This document shows positions 36,370-48,843 of a DNA stretch of 64,000 nucleotides, piece by piece; the first letter of the stretch is position 1; every line of letters begins with the position of its first letter. The position numbers and the translations under genes were made by a program. Source of the DNA: Utricularia gibba (Eukaryota; Streptophyta; Magnoliopsida; Lamiales; Lentibulariaceae). Location: contig NEEC01000002.1 of assembly GCA_002189035.1 (NCBI GenBank), forward strand, positions 620,001-684,000. Reading direction: 5' to 3'. The notes below the pieces were generated by a model. It was not told where the DNA came from, ran no database searches, and saw only the letters and a program-made list of their open reading frames with translations.

Positions 36370-38900
36370 CTGTACAAGCAATGAAGCAAAAATCAAAAGC
36401 AGGATCCACCATCACGAACTTTTCCCTGCAAAGATTTAATAAAATCATTAGGGAAGAAAAGCTTGGATTGTGAAGTTCCTTTTGTCAATTACGCAGAAGC
36501 ATACACCACGATTCAATTTCAACCATACGAAACCACCCCCAGTCCAAAAACAGCCAAAGAAAATAAGAACCTTGAGATTCTGAACAAATAGAAGGGAAAT
36601 AAAACGAACCATCTTGCATGAGGATTGATCGAGATAAAGAACCACTTTCTTTTATCCTACTCTTCTCCTCGAAACCATTGTAAGCAAGTTGATTCTGCGA
36701 TCCAACTGACGACGAAGTGGGATATGCTGATTACGAACAACAATGATTCGTTGGGGCAATTGAATCCATATCCTCGCCCTTCACACCCACCCCACAATCC
36801 AACTCTGCAGATCCCATTCCTTTCCATCAGGATCAAAGCTCACTCATGAAACATTACAGTAGAACATGAAGAGCTGGTGCCTGCGGGCTCTCGATGGATC
36901 TCAAGGGTTGCATTTATACATACTTTCTTGTACTCTCACGTCATCGGCTTCTGAACGTCAAGGCTCCGACGTTTATTCCCTCAGCAAATAATCAGTACAA
37001 CGCATGGGCCTCAGCCCAAAACACAAAACGTAACCGGCCCATTGTAAGCCCATATTCAATATGATCGCATACCATACCAGTCCACGTGGTCATATATGCC
37101 TCTCAGCCACATGGGCCCAACGAGTGGGGTTTCCCATATGTGGGCCCACGCATGAAAAGCCCACTCTTTAATAAGAATAGTAATATCTTATAAAATTTCT
37201 TTTTATTTTCATTACCAATTTACTGCATAACATTTAATACTTTAACCAACATTTTATTCAGAATAATTTAGCTGGAGTAATTTCAAAATATTTATTTTAA
37301 CTATTTATAAATCATTTTTTACAATAAAAAATTAAAAGCTTGGATGCTGTCATTATTTCCAGCATAGAAAGTCTAAGGTGACAAATAATACTAACAATAG
37401 GACCCCAAAATCTACACACTTGCGATGGTCAAAACGCAAATTTAGTAGAATTAACAAACATTGATGGATTTCCTGAGAATTTCAAAGCTTTTGACATCAG
37501 ATTTTCAACACAAGTAACTGATGCACTTTGTGTTGGCCGGCCGGCCCCCTGAATCCCCTACACAAGCTCCAAACCGCCCGCCCACATGGCCGCCGGCCGA
37601 CCGTGAACTGGATCCACACACCCACCCACCAGCCGCGCCGCCCCGAGCCCGTGGAGCTCCCATCTCAGCACGCCGGCAAGCCCATTCGCGGGAGAAGAAG
37701 AAGAAGCAGAAGAAGGCCACCTGGGCATTATTGAGCGGATTCCGTTCGAGCCGTACGAAGTGGTTTAATTGCAAGAGAAAATCATGGAGGTGCGATGTTT
37801 GTCAATCGTGTATCTGAGAAAGTCAAGTCGGGCAATTTATGGGTATTGTGTAAGAAGACAAAAGCGAGTGTAGGGAGGAGGTTGAAGGGAAATTAAAATA
37901 AAATATTGCATGATTATTGCCTACGTGGAAACCGGGCTCCTCCGGCATCAACTTGGACTGATTCGTCTCCCTCCGCCGCTCCCCGATTCAACACCACAAT
38001 CTCCAGACGCCCCCTTCTCCGGATCCGATCGTCTCCTACCTTGATCCCCCCGGACTTCTTCTATTAATACTACCTTCCCACTTACTGCTTTAATCCCTTC
38101 TCATCATGCCTTCATTTGGCAGGAAAACTATAATTGAACAAGCAATTCTATATCTTAATTTAAAAATGAAATAATCAATTATGTAACAAATTACATATTA
38201 TTAGTAATTGATTAAACTTAATATTTTTTTAATATAATTCATGTTTATTATATATTTTAACTTCATTTATATTTGATTGATCTATCAAATCTTGAATTTC
38301 AATATAATATCAGAACATTTATAATATCATAGCATTTACTTTAAAACATGATTTGGATAGTCAATATGGATTTCATGCTGATTAAAAAAAAAGTTGTATA
38401 GGACTTAAATGATAAAAATTAAATTAAACTATAATTTGTATATTTATACAATCATACAAATAAACAAGTTTTAACCGGATCAAAAACTAGTTTGATTTGA
38501 AGATGTATTAAAACATATAATATTACATCACGATTAATTTTTAATATGATTCATATTTTTTATGTACTTAAATTTCATGTATTATTGTAATACTCATTGA
38601 ATACTTAATTTCAACACTCACTATTTTCAAACCACATCACTTTTATATTTCTATTCATATATCAACATGAAAAATGGATATTGAGGATTATCAATTTTAT
38701 CATGCATTATTTCCAAATCAGTGAAAACAGGGTGTACTTGTTGTACGTATCTCTTGCAAGTGAAACTAGGGATGCAATCTACCACAAGTCAGATGTAGCC
38801 ATTAAGAGCAGAGAGGGTCAATTTGATTCACTACAAGTTTGAGGGTTGAGGCGAGGCGAGGCGAGGAGAAACCATTCCGGTCCACAGCACAGCAACTTCA
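36370..38900. other. Intergenic region and WRKY promoter
   Basis: No gene supported. 36960-37160 carries several TGGGCC/GGCCCA words of the kind found in housekeeping promoters, possibly left over from the G6PDH copy. 37530-37760 is a GC-rich island with overlapping open frames on both strands but no recognisable protein. A (GAGGC)n run lies just before the WRKY start (about 38848-38866). Confidence 0.5.
38816..38821 (-). promoter_or_regulatory. W-box upstream of the WRKY gene
   Basis: TTGACC on the minus strand, 80 bp upstream of the WRKY start codon. WRKY proteins bind TTGAC cores, so auto- or cross-regulation is plausible. Confidence 0.5.
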
Positions 38901-39856
38901 ATGGACAACTACTCTTCTTTGTTTCAGCCTTCTTCTTCATCCTCCTCCTGTGCCATCCCGCAAAACCCTCTGATGAATATCATCAGCCATGCTCCTGCTT
39001 CGGATCACCACCACACGAGCAACGGGATCGTAGGGTTCGACGGCCAGAGTCCCATGGTGCAGAAGCACGAGCCGAAGAAGAAGGAGAGGAGGCCCAGATA
39101 TGCCTTCGAGACCAGGAGTCAAGTTGATATCCTTGATGATGGTTATAGATGGAGGAAGTACGGCCAGAAGGCTGTCAAGAACAACAAGTTCCCTAGGTAT
39201 TTCGCTTCTGTCTATTGCTTTTCTTTGTGCAGCACACACGCAACAGATCATACGCTGGTATACAAGAAAAGCAGCAAAGAGGGTTTCCTTCTTCTTCTTC
39301 TTCTTCTGTTGAGTTGAATCTTAGGTTAGAAAGCTTACCGTCAAAGGGGTTTACCTAATTACAGTCAGCCATCAATTGAAATTCAGATGGGATGAATGGA
39401 TGGGGCACATGTCTTTCAATACCAGCATCCTCCCTTCCAACTGACCGGAAATATTGACTTCGAAAAATGTTTGCCTGTGTTTCTGATTTACTTTAATTCT
39501 GAATTTATAACTGAAATAAACTTCCAAATTTCGTACTTAGAGCTCAAAGAATAACTCAGCAACACAATCCTTTAGTGTCAAATCAAACCGGTGCAACCCT
39601 CTTCTGATCCTGGTCTTGCATCGAAGTTTCTTAGATGAGCGTTTAAAGATCCTAACGAAGTTCCTGGTTGCGATGCAGGAGCTACTACAGGTGCACACAC
39701 CAGGGATGCAATGTGAAGAAGCAGGTCCAGAGACACCCTAGGGACGAAGGGATCGTGGTGACGACCTACGAGGGAATGCATTCTCATCCAGTACAGAAAA
39801 CAGACGACAATTTTGAGCACATTCTCAGCCAGATGCAGATCTACACTTCTTACTGA
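38901..39856 (+). CDS. WRKY75: WRKY transcription factor, group IIc (WRKY75-like)
   Basis: Exons 38901-39196 and 39679-39856 encode 157 residues. One WRKY domain: WRKYGQK at residues 84-90, followed by the C2H2 zinc finger of group II (CTHQGC, then HSHP). The intron splits the domain at the conserved arginine (FPR then SYYRC). The lysine-rich block before the domain and the C-terminus [12 protein letters not shown] match the WRKY75 clade (short single-domain proteins of about 145-190 residues), which regulates phosphate starvation responses, root hairs and leaf ageing. The exact orthologue within the WRKY43/45/75 group is inferred. Confidence 0.93.
39288..39307 (+). repeat. (CTT)n microsatellite in the WRKY intron
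   Basis: Almost seven CTT units in the single intron of the WRKY gene. Confidence 0.85.
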
Positions 39857-41065
39857 ACTACCACAGCTTCAATGGAAGCTCTTTGTTGCACTACTACACT
39901 ACCTGTGTAAGAAACACTAAAACACCATAATTTTCAACAGGGTTTACAGTTTGCTTCTTCGTTTCCTTCCTTGGGGCTTGCTATGCCGCTTCTCCAACCC
40001 CAAAAAGCTTTAATTTTTTTGAGCGAAGAGCGAAATGCAGTGTGCCCTTCTTGTGTTTTCTTGGTAAAATTGGAGAAGTCCAACAGTTGGGATGGAATCA
40101 GAATTGATCCCTCATTTTATGACATGTGGAGGTGGCACCAAACAGCTTGGCCTGTCGAACAAATTAATGAGATATATTTCTTTATTTTTTTATATTATGA
40201 AATTAGGTTTATTGTAAACTAATAATTAATTATTGTTTTAAAAAAATAATTAACGGGTGATTTTAGGCCGGGCCGGGTCCTTGATAATATTTCATAGGCC
40301 GAGCTGTTTGGATTTTCACTCACTAAAAATAATTTATTTTTTAGCTCCAAAGTTATTATGGGCCGGGTCCGTAGATTGAGCCTTCGGTCCAACGCACAGA
40401 GAAGTGATGGAACTCATTGCTGAAAGTTGCTAGTGGATCTGAGAAGAATGCACCGTTGAACCGCCGTTAACGGGTTTCCCCTTGGAGTTTGATGGTTTTA
40501 GTTGTTCCTGAGACGAAAGGACTGTTGAATCTATCGTTGGCACGATTCAACGGGACAATTGGAAGCTACGATAAAGCTCTTTAATGGAAGAGACATTGTG
40601 TTACATCTTGTTCTCGAAACAAAAGGTGTCCCTTCTTGTGAAGTTTCAATTTTTGTTTATTCATTTCAGAGATATAGTCTTTCCTTCGAATCGACAAATT
40701 CTTGGTAAACAGCTCACTATTTGCATGTGTGGTCATGTTTTGCTGCGTGGTGCGCTGTTTTTTTAATCTAATGTATGTATCTTTTTGCTTCTTTTTTATG
40801 ATGTTGACTTTTTGTCGTGGCCTCGTTATCGACCAGCGTGGCTGTCGACTCGGAATATTTGATTCATCCAAAGCATCAGTGCAGTAGCACCCTGCAATAA
40901 TGATTCCTTGCCTGCTACAACTCTAAACTTTGTACAGTATCACTTAGGTAAGCTAATGCTATTGGAGAAGTGAACTGGATGCCTGTTGAAACTTCAAATC
41001 CCCTCTGCTATTGACTGATTACCATGCTGTCTCATTATCCTCTCGCCCTCAATCACTCTTTGATC

Positions 41066-41081
41066 TTTTTTTTTTTTTTTT
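41066..41081 (+). repeat. Poly-T tract
   Basis: Sixteen consecutive T residues in the spacer. Confidence 0.9.
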
Positions 41082-41521
41082 GTACTGCTGCATTGATCCA
41101 ACAAGGGGAACATAAATATTATTTGTGTAGGGTGCAGCAAGCATGTTTAGTAGTTTCTGCACCCACGCGATACAGATACAGACCTACTTGAAAGTGTTTG
41201 TTTGGTCTTGCCTTATACTTAACGTCTTCTAAACTGAAATAATGCTTCCGTAGTGTAGTCCCATTGTAGCTTCTGTAGAAGCTTGGACTCTTTCTGTTTG
41301 CATTTCTGAAGCAGAGTTCTGCATAAGGGTTGAGTGAAGTTCTTATACCTTGTTCTCAATTTTTTAGCAGAAAACATGGAATGTGATTCATATTGTGCCT
41401 GTTCAGATGACATGCAATGGATTCCAATACCATGCGCTAACTTATTTGTGTCCCTTGTGGACATCACTGCTAAATTGCTGCATTCTGCATCTTTTACTAC
41501 CGCTTCGGTTCCGATCCTCTC

Positions 41522-41728
41522 TTACTCGCTGCTGTTTTGTTGATGTGGATCACCAAATCTATTGTCACTTTCAACCGCATGTTGGAAGCAGAAAAGATAA
41601 GCAGAGACCTCCGGGACGGTCACTGGGAAGTCTTTAACTGGGGCAAAAGCCGATTCTACCATTCTCTTAAAAGCATCGAAATGGACTCGACGAGTTGTGA
41701 GAACTTCAGTCACCAGGTGCAAACCCAC
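41522..41728 (-). mobile_element. Possible DUF4283-type retroelement relic
   Basis: The minus-strand reading contains VLTTRRVHFDAFKRMVES and VPEVSAYLFCFQH, which resembles the DUF4283 domain (pattern: VL, R, V, A-K, then a FLFQF-like block) found in the gag-like proteins of many plant LINE and other retroelements. The usual GPW block after it is missing, and upstream sequence resembling an acidic EEEE-type start is interrupted by stops. If correct this is a short, dead fragment. It could also be coincidence. Confidence 0.33.
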
Positions 41729-43852
41729 ATCCTATTCTTTGCGGACCACTCTAGCTGGGAAATCAATGCTTCAATTTCTTCTTATGCTAATACTATTCTA
41801 CTGATCTGTAAGCTCCATTTCCATTGTCGAGGAACCGGACCTGGAATCATTCACTCATTTACTATTTACAGCGTGATTTCACAGGCAACTGTAACTGAAC
41901 CAGACGGGCCATTCATGATGTTGTTGAAAGTTAAAATGTAGCTTGATGCGTCTCCATCTCCGCCACTCATTTGGATGGTTATTTTTATTTTTCTATGATT
42001 GAAAAATGATAAAAATTCCCACTTGTTTTGTTATTGCATCATCATACACAGAGAATCCTGCAACACCTTTTTGGCTCCTTCGTTGAAGACATTAATTTTC
42101 TTACGTAACAGATCTCGTGTTGCCTGAACCATCCGAGACCACAAGTTATTGTGTAGTTTTGGAATTTTCTTAATATTAATCTTTATTGTTTATCATCGAC
42201 TTTATGTTTGATTTTACGTTAGTTGACATTGCAAACGCTTTGGTCCGGACATGACCAGCGTTGTTCCTCAAATTAGTCAAACGAACTCTGGCCACGGCGT
42301 GGCAATAGCCTATTCTGGGTTCCCTTAAATGCTGGAAGTGTAAATTTCTGGTATACATTGTTACAGGTTGTAGTTAATAAGGCAACTTTCATGAGCTTAA
42401 ATCCTTGGTGTTTTAGTGGTAGCCAGTGGGAGGCGTTTTAATAAATCTGGTGGTCTTCATAACTTCTGTGAGCTTTTGCAATTACCTTCTACAGTGAGTA
42501 CTGCTGCTGCTGTTGGGTTCTCTAAATTATTTATCTTTATTAATGCTTCCCAGAGCATGGGGTCGTAGAAACCCGTCGCGCTCAAACGCCCCCTTCAACT
42601 TTCTTCGGCAATTGAGCATAGTCGAGCTTTTAGCAGATTTTCTCTGGCTCAGCTTTAAAGGTGCGCTACTGTTTCTCTCCTCTTTCTAGCATTCTCTGGC
42701 TTCTTCGATTACTATATTTCCAATTGTTGGTTGGAAGCAGAAGAGAGTGCTTGAATCGTTTGGGAAAAAAGGCTAGACTGGGTGTCGGTGGTTGCATCTG
42801 TTTTTACAGTTTCAAATGGTGAAATCTTCACCACAACAGTATCAAGAAGTTATGCGTCTGTTTAAAAATGGACCTTTTTCCTGATATTTGCACTGAGTAG
42901 AGTAGAAGATTTTTTTTCTTTTCTGGGGAATTCTCGGATTCTGCTCGTACCATTTCATTCTATTTGGGATTGAAAGAGCTTTTGCCCTTTTTTAGAGTTC
43001 CCAAATCCACTAAAATGATGCGGCCTTGCTGTGATTTTTCCGTTCATCACCCGTTATGTAAGTTTGATTTTTTTAGTTGTTGATGATGGGCTGAATTTTG
43101 TTGAATATTGTGAAGCTGAGCTTTGAGATTCTGTGACCTCTCCCTGTGAACATCATTAACTGCCCCAATTAAATATGACTGATAAACATTTCATTGGTCG
43201 ATGCAGTTGCCATGGAATCGAAGGACCATTTCACCTCTTAACAGTACTGCTCTAGGCTAGGATTCCCCAACTGCCAACCTATTCTTTTAAAACTGTTTCT
43301 CAGGGCCAACTGGTGTTTCAGTTGAATAGATCGAAACTGGAACCAAATTTTGCACTTATTAAGACACTCTTGTCCTCCTTTCTTGCGATCCATATGCAGC
43401 TGGTTCTACAGATTCTACCTTTTTGATACCGTGTGTGAAAACATATGTGCTAACCTAAGACCTCCATCTACTGCTCTCAAGTTGTGGTAGGACACAAACG
43501 AGGCAGTGAATAGCCTCATTAATTCTCTATTATAAACTTCACCCTATCCGTTGACATTTGTAGATAAAGGGATTATTTTTCTTAACTTTGTAATTTCCAT
43601 TGCACTGAGGCAACAGATATATTCCTCGATCTGATCTTGCTAGTTGCAGGGATTTTACTGTTTCCTTTTCCCTGTTCTGTGTATCTTTACTAGTTTTTGG
43701 ATTTTTGCTTCATTGATCTGGAATCCAACTGTTTTCTCTTTTTTGTTCCCTTGTTTGGTGATTATGGTTATATGTGAAGGGAGAGACTGTTCTGTTGGCA
43801 GTGAAGGACGTGAGAAAATTTGAAACTTTTTCAGGATTCAACTCCTCTTCTG

Positions 43853-45015
43853 ATGGATTCATCATCCTTTTTGGGGTCATCGAAACGGGCCAAGGCTCCC
43901 AGCAGCAGTAACCAAATTCCTCATTGTCTGGTAGACGGCTGTGTTGCAGATTTGAGCCTCTGTCGTGACTATCACCGGCGCCATAAAGTTTGCGAAGTGC
44001 ACTCCAAGTCTCCAAGGGTGACGATCGAGGGACGAGAGCAGCGTTTCTGCCAGCAGTGCAGCAGGTAAAACCTTGAAATGGTAAATCCAGTCATATATGA
44101 AGCATGTGTTATCCTTGGGCCAAGATGCATCATTTCTCTGTGAATTAGTGATAGAACATGCTACAATTTGGAGATGTTGTGAGACTGAAAACAGGGGCCT
44201 TGGTGTCCTTAACCACTTGAATTTCTTCTGCTGCTTCGTAATGCTTGTCTTTCATCTCTTCCTCCTGCAGATTTCACTCACTTGCAGAGTTCGATGAGGG
44301 AAAACGGAGCTGTCGAAAGCGGCTAGAGGGCCATAACCGGCGGCGGAGAAAACCTCAGCCGGAGTCTCTGGCCCAGAACCCTGCCTTTCTGTTCACCAAT
44401 CAAGCCTCCTTCTCAGGGTCAAGAATCCTCTCCTTTGGTGACCAGCAAGTCCTTCCCAGCTCTGTCCTTGCTCCCAAAACATGGCCTGGACTTGTCAAAG
44501 TTGAAAACGACATGACTCCATATGGCGGCAACCAGCATCAGCCGATGGAATACAACCAAACTCCAGACGCATTCCTCAAGTATCCAGCTTTCAGCTTCAA
44601 GGGACTTCAGGACGATCACCATCATCTCCAATTCCATGAGTCTTCCTCCAGTTCCACTGCCCGGAATCCCAACTTCTTCTCCGATGGACTGAATCATCAT
44701 CCATTCGCCGACTGTGATCGTGCTCTCTCTCTTCTGTCACCGGCACCTGAAGCTACTGCACATGATTTCAGCTTGACCCACACTGGAACCGAACCAATCC
44801 GCGGGACACAACCTTCGGTGGGTCGAGACTACAGCTACCACAATCTCAGCCTGTTGCATCATCAGCTTCCTGAAGAAAACAAGGCGGGTGTCGCTGCTTC
44901 TTCTCAGTACCAGGACAGCAATGCATCTACAGCACATGTCCCGGAGATGTTTCACCATGGAGAAGGCTCTTCTGGCAGTGGGTCTCATCAAACTCTTTCT
45001 TTCATGTGGGAGTAG
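43853..45015 (+). CDS. SPL13: SQUAMOSA promoter-binding-like protein (SPL13-like)
   Basis: Exons 43853-44064 and 44271-45015 encode 318 residues. The SBP domain (about residues 24-100) has both zinc centres (CLVDGC, CEVHSK, FCQQCSR|FH) and the nuclear signal [17 protein letters not shown]; the intron lies at its canonical place inside CSR/FH. The second exon carries the miR156 site that encodes ALSLLS. SPL13-type factors drive the juvenile-to-adult transition and are held down by miR156 in young plants. The start MDSSSFLG was chosen as first ATG; upstream codons in the frame are not ATG. A 5' UTR intron is likely. Confidence 0.93.
44720..44739 (+). promoter_or_regulatory. miR156 target site
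   Basis: GTGCTCTCTCTCTTCTGTCA, the canonical site conserved across miR156-regulated SPL genes, inside the coding sequence at CDRALSLLS. Confidence 0.95.
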
Positions 45016-46268
45016 ATGATGTTGAACACTTCTCATTCTCAGTTATGTCGTGGATACAGATCCTTCACTGTGATCTTTCAATCCTGCCTTAGCTTTTTAT
45101 GAACCTTCAATTCGAGTACACCCACTTCATCCTGTTAAAAACAACCAAGGCCGTGAGCCGGCGGTGAATTTTACGCAACCTTTCTATTTATAGAATCACC
45201 GGTAGTGGTTATTATAATTATCATTTATGTATTTTATAAATAAAATCACGATGTAAATTAATTAATATATATAAAAAGTCGTTGGGAATTTCTTTTTGCG
45301 TTTATTTCAAAAATGTGAGCAGAAGTGGGCCCGGTTCTTGTTCTGATTCCACCTACTTCTGAGAAAGAGTTTCCCGAACTTGATAAGGGCTTCAATGGCC
45401 GCAGGGTTGCGCTTGAAGGTGTTTCCTCGTTTCAGGCTACGAAATTTCTCACCCTTCTGCTCCACCACCACTTCTCTGGTCCCCCTCATCTTTCTTTACC
45501 CTACCCATCTTCTCCTCTGATCAACTCACTGGAAAAATGAAATCTTTTTGACAAGAAACACTTTTCGCAGTAGGTCATGAGATAAACCCCAATATACCTG
45601 AGGGATCCAAGAAACTCAGAAACAGATAACGATGGAGTCTGAGAAGGGAAAGAATGGAAGTCAGCTGTGGTGGAAGTGACGGTAACAAGTAGCAGGAAGA
45701 TGGGTAACTACGGATGGGAAAGACATGAGCGTGCGCATCATCTCTGTCCCCACTATTGAACTCACTTCAGGGCTTCACAAAGGATGTTATTTTGCAGTAA
45801 AAGATGGGCGAGAAACTAATATGATGGAACTGTCTTTAGGTCACATGGTGATGCTCGTCTTTCAGGGATGGTACGAGTTCACACATAGAACCCTTCAAGC
45901 GTCGACACGTGTCCCTCTGCGCTGATCCGTCTCCTTGCGTCTTGGGATGCTTTTCATTACCTTGTATCGGACTTCGAGGCACTCGAGATTCTTAAACCCT
46001 ACGGAGATCAAAAGAAAAACCACTAACTTTTGAAGAAAAGGCGTTTAGCACGTTGGAGTGGTGGGGGATAATTCTTCACTTCTGACTTCAAGTAACATAA
46101 CATGTAACTGTTGTAGTGGGTACGGGAGGGGAGTGAGGATCTGCACCCATCAAGAGCATGGCTAGCTTTAAAAGAAGAAAGGGCATCGGAAAGTAAGAGA
46201 GACAAAAAAAAAAAAAAAAGTTGTGTTGTTGTGTGAGAGAGCCCAAAAGAAGAGAGGAAGATAGCAAC
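45016..46268. other. Intergenic region, SEP promoter
   Basis: Holds the SPL 3' UTR and, from about 45900, the promoter and leader of the MADS-box gene. No other gene seen. Confidence 0.5.
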
Positions 46269-48274
46269 ATGGGAAGAGGGAGAGTTGAGCTGAAGAGAAT
46301 AGAGAACAAAATCAACCGGCAAGTGACGTTTGCTAAACGAAGGAATGGGCTTTTGAAGAAAGCTTATGAGCTATCAGTCCTTTGCGATGCCGAGGTTGCG
46401 CTCATTATCTTCTCCAATAGAGGAAAGCTCTACGAGTTCTGCAGTAGTTCTAGGTATTAAAACACACAGATCAAACTCTTTTCTCTTATCAATTTTCGGG
46501 TTCGAGGATTCTTAAATTTTTTGTCTGAAAAATTCCATCTTTGATGTAAAAGAGAAAAAAAGGCCATTGGGTCTTCTTCTTTGCCGTTTCTATGAAATGA
46601 TTTGATGCCTGCTGGAGGTTTGTGCTGCTGGGTTGTGTTCGATATGCAAGTCACTATCACTTCTTTATTTATCTTCATTTCTTATACCCAACCTTTAGGT
46701 CTTCCCTTTTTCTGTTTCAGTGTTAAGCTATAGATTTCTCTTCTGCGTGGAGAGATCAGATCAGTTTATCAACCATTTTTGTTCCCCTCATCTTCTTTTC
46801 TTTTTGTTCTTGCTGCTGTAGCTTGTGGAAATCGGTTCTTTTTATTGATCTATTCTACAAGTTTTATCTTGAAAAAATTTTAAGTTCATTCATAGAACCT
46901 TATATAGTTTTTTGGAATCTGCCCTTTCTCCATTTAGGGTTTGGTTTGTTCTGCAAGCCAATCACTCATTTTTCTTCAGCTTGATCTGCAGTTGATTTGG
47001 GGAAATCTGCTTACCTTTTGTAGTGTTCGCCAAATTCACAGATTTTTTACGATTGTTGAAAAATCATCACCCTAGATTTCAAAGTTGCAAGAAATGGAGT
47101 GTACTACTGCTTGAGTTACCGTTGGGAAATGATCCAGTGGACACAATAAAGATCTCATCTTCACATTTTTCCTGGTTTCTTTCCGGTGTGATATGACTAA
47201 TACCTCAAGATTAAGACATGACTGATTAACATTTTATTAATTGTTTCTACTGTATCCTTGGGATAATGCTTGTTTCTGAACCTGGGTTTTAACTCTTGCA
47301 GCATGATAAAGACACTGGAGAGGTACCAGATGTGCAACTACGGAGCACCAGACACAAATGTATCCACAAGGGCTGCACTGGTATTTTCCTGTTATCTTTT
47401 GGCTTTCCCTTTTCTAGACTTGCCACTTTGTCAGTTTGCTTGTGGTGCATACATCTAGACTAGTATATCGCACGGTTTTGGACATCCAACTGTATCTTGC
47501 TTACAGGAGCTGAGTAGCCAGCAGGAGTATTTGAAGCTGAAGGCACGATATGAATCTCTCCAGCGGACTCAAAGGTTGTAGAAACTGTTGTTGGTTCCAG
47601 AAACATGAACAAATGGTTGATGAAAGTGTATTCCCAGGAACCTTCTTGGTGAAGATCTTGGCCCTTTGAACAGCAAGGAGCTCGAGTCACTCGAGATGCA
47701 GCTAGATACTTCACTTAAGCAGATAAGATCAACCAGGGTAGATTACTAAACATCAGCTTCCATTAAGATAGATGCAATGATTTGGTATAACCCAAACTAT
47801 TTGCAGACCCAGGCTATGCTGGATGCACTTACGGATCTTCAGAGACAGGTATCCCCAGGTACCTTTTAATCAAAAAGATGACTTCTTTAACACACCCATT
47901 TGTGAATTTGTGTAGGAACATGCCCTGAACGAAGCCAACAGAACTTTGAAGCAACGGGTACAGTTTTTTCACACTCCCATCAATGTTGTTTCGACAAATC
48001 AACAGTTTCAACGATGTTGCTGCAGTTGATGGAAGGAACCCAGATCAGTCTTCACTGGGAGGCTCATCATCATCCTCAACCAGATGCTTTCTTTCATCCC
48101 ATCGAATGCGAACCGACACTTCAAATTGGGTAAAAAAAAACACTCCGTTTTCCATCAAATCAATTTGAACTTATTCATGATCGATTCTTATAAATGTTCA
48201 GATACCAGCCGGATCATGCGGCGGCGACAGGGACCGGTGTCAATAGCAGCTACCTCACCAGCTGGATGCTTTGA
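46269..48274 (+). CDS. SEP: SEPALLATA-type MIKC MADS-box protein (SEP1/2/4 lineage)
   Basis: Eight exons: 46269-46453, 47302-47380, 47507-47574, 47638-47737, 47807-47848, 47916-47957, 48026-48129, 48202-48274, giving 230 residues in perfect phase and with the canonical MIKC exon pattern. The MADS domain (1-60) is textbook ([20 protein letters not shown]). The K domain contains [19 protein letters not shown] and [11 protein letters not shown], hallmarks of SEPs. The short C-terminal region keeps the SEP I motif ([13 protein letters not shown]) and a degenerate end (SSYLTSWML). SEP proteins bridge floral quartets on CArG boxes and specify floral organs. At 230 residues it is somewhat shorter than the usual 240-260 because the glutamine-rich C region is reduced. 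The first intron is long (848 bp), as in relatives. Confidence 0.95.
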
Positions 48275-48654
48275 TACTTCTTCAAAGTGTTTTCTTCAGC
48301 TCTTGGCGTGCTTTGCTTAGTAATATCGCTGGACCTTTTTATTGAGCTGTTGATTTTTTATGATTGTTTTTCTGGATTGAAACTGGGCTTGATATTTATT
48401 TAATGGGTCCTCAAACTTATAAGCAGTCGCAGAACTGGAACTCATCAGCGATGAGCTTCCCGGCGGTTGCCGTGACAGCGCCGCCGTTGACAGTAAAACT
48501 ACTTTACAAAGAATATGAAGAAGGCTTGTGCGTGAATGGACAAGCTGTCCTTTCCCTTCCGTTTCTTCTTTTTATTTTTCCTTCCGTACGGTACAAGTGT
48601 CTGTAGAAAGGATAGCGTGAGGTGCGGTGCGTATGATCAAAGCTCAGTGACAAC
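48275..48654. other. Gap between SEP and FLC-like relic
   Basis: SEP 3' UTR and unassigned sequence; no gene seen. Confidence 0.5.
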
Positions 48655-48843
48655 ATGGGGAGGAGGAAGCGAGAGATAAGGCGAATAGAGGACAATAGCG
48701 CGAGGCTGGTGACGTGCGCGAAGGGAAGAAATGCACAGTTGAAGAAAACGAAGGAATTGTCTGTTCTTCCCGATGCGGAAGTGGGTGTCAATTCTGAAGC
48801 TGGGGAAACCTTTACCAATAACATAGCACATTGTACAGATTGA
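48655..48843 (+). pseudogene. FLC-like MADS-box relic (first exon only)
   Basis: The reading begins [19 protein letters not shown] and continues with [13 protein letters not shown], clearly the start of a MADS domain. MGRRK and RRIEDNSAR point to the FLC lineage and away from SEP (MGRGR). Essential positions are lost: the basic patch SKRRNG reads AKGRNA, the cysteine of SVLCDA is proline, and the IVFS strand after VGV is largely deleted. The frame ends at 48843 and I found no K-domain exons downstream, so only a decayed first exon remains. Same orientation as SEP, 380 bp behind it. Confidence 0.8.

Larger units (their letters stand above)
39857..43852. other. Intergenic region and SPL leader
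   Basis: No intact gene supported over about 4 kb. The last 1.3 kb probably contains the SPL promoter and a 5' UTR exon: a leader-like segment ends at AAAG|GTGCGC near 42660 and a good acceptor (TTTTTCAG) precedes 43834. A possible retroelement relic lies at 41522-41728. Confidence 0.5.

Noticed and set aside
37505-37817. GC-rich overlapping open frames on both strands
   Set aside because: Open frames on several frames at once are expected from GC-rich sequence; the proline/glycine-rich translations match nothing I recognise.
41537-41941. 134-codon plus-strand open frame
   Set aside because: Nothing recognisable; the opposite strand carries the better (still weak) retroelement signal.
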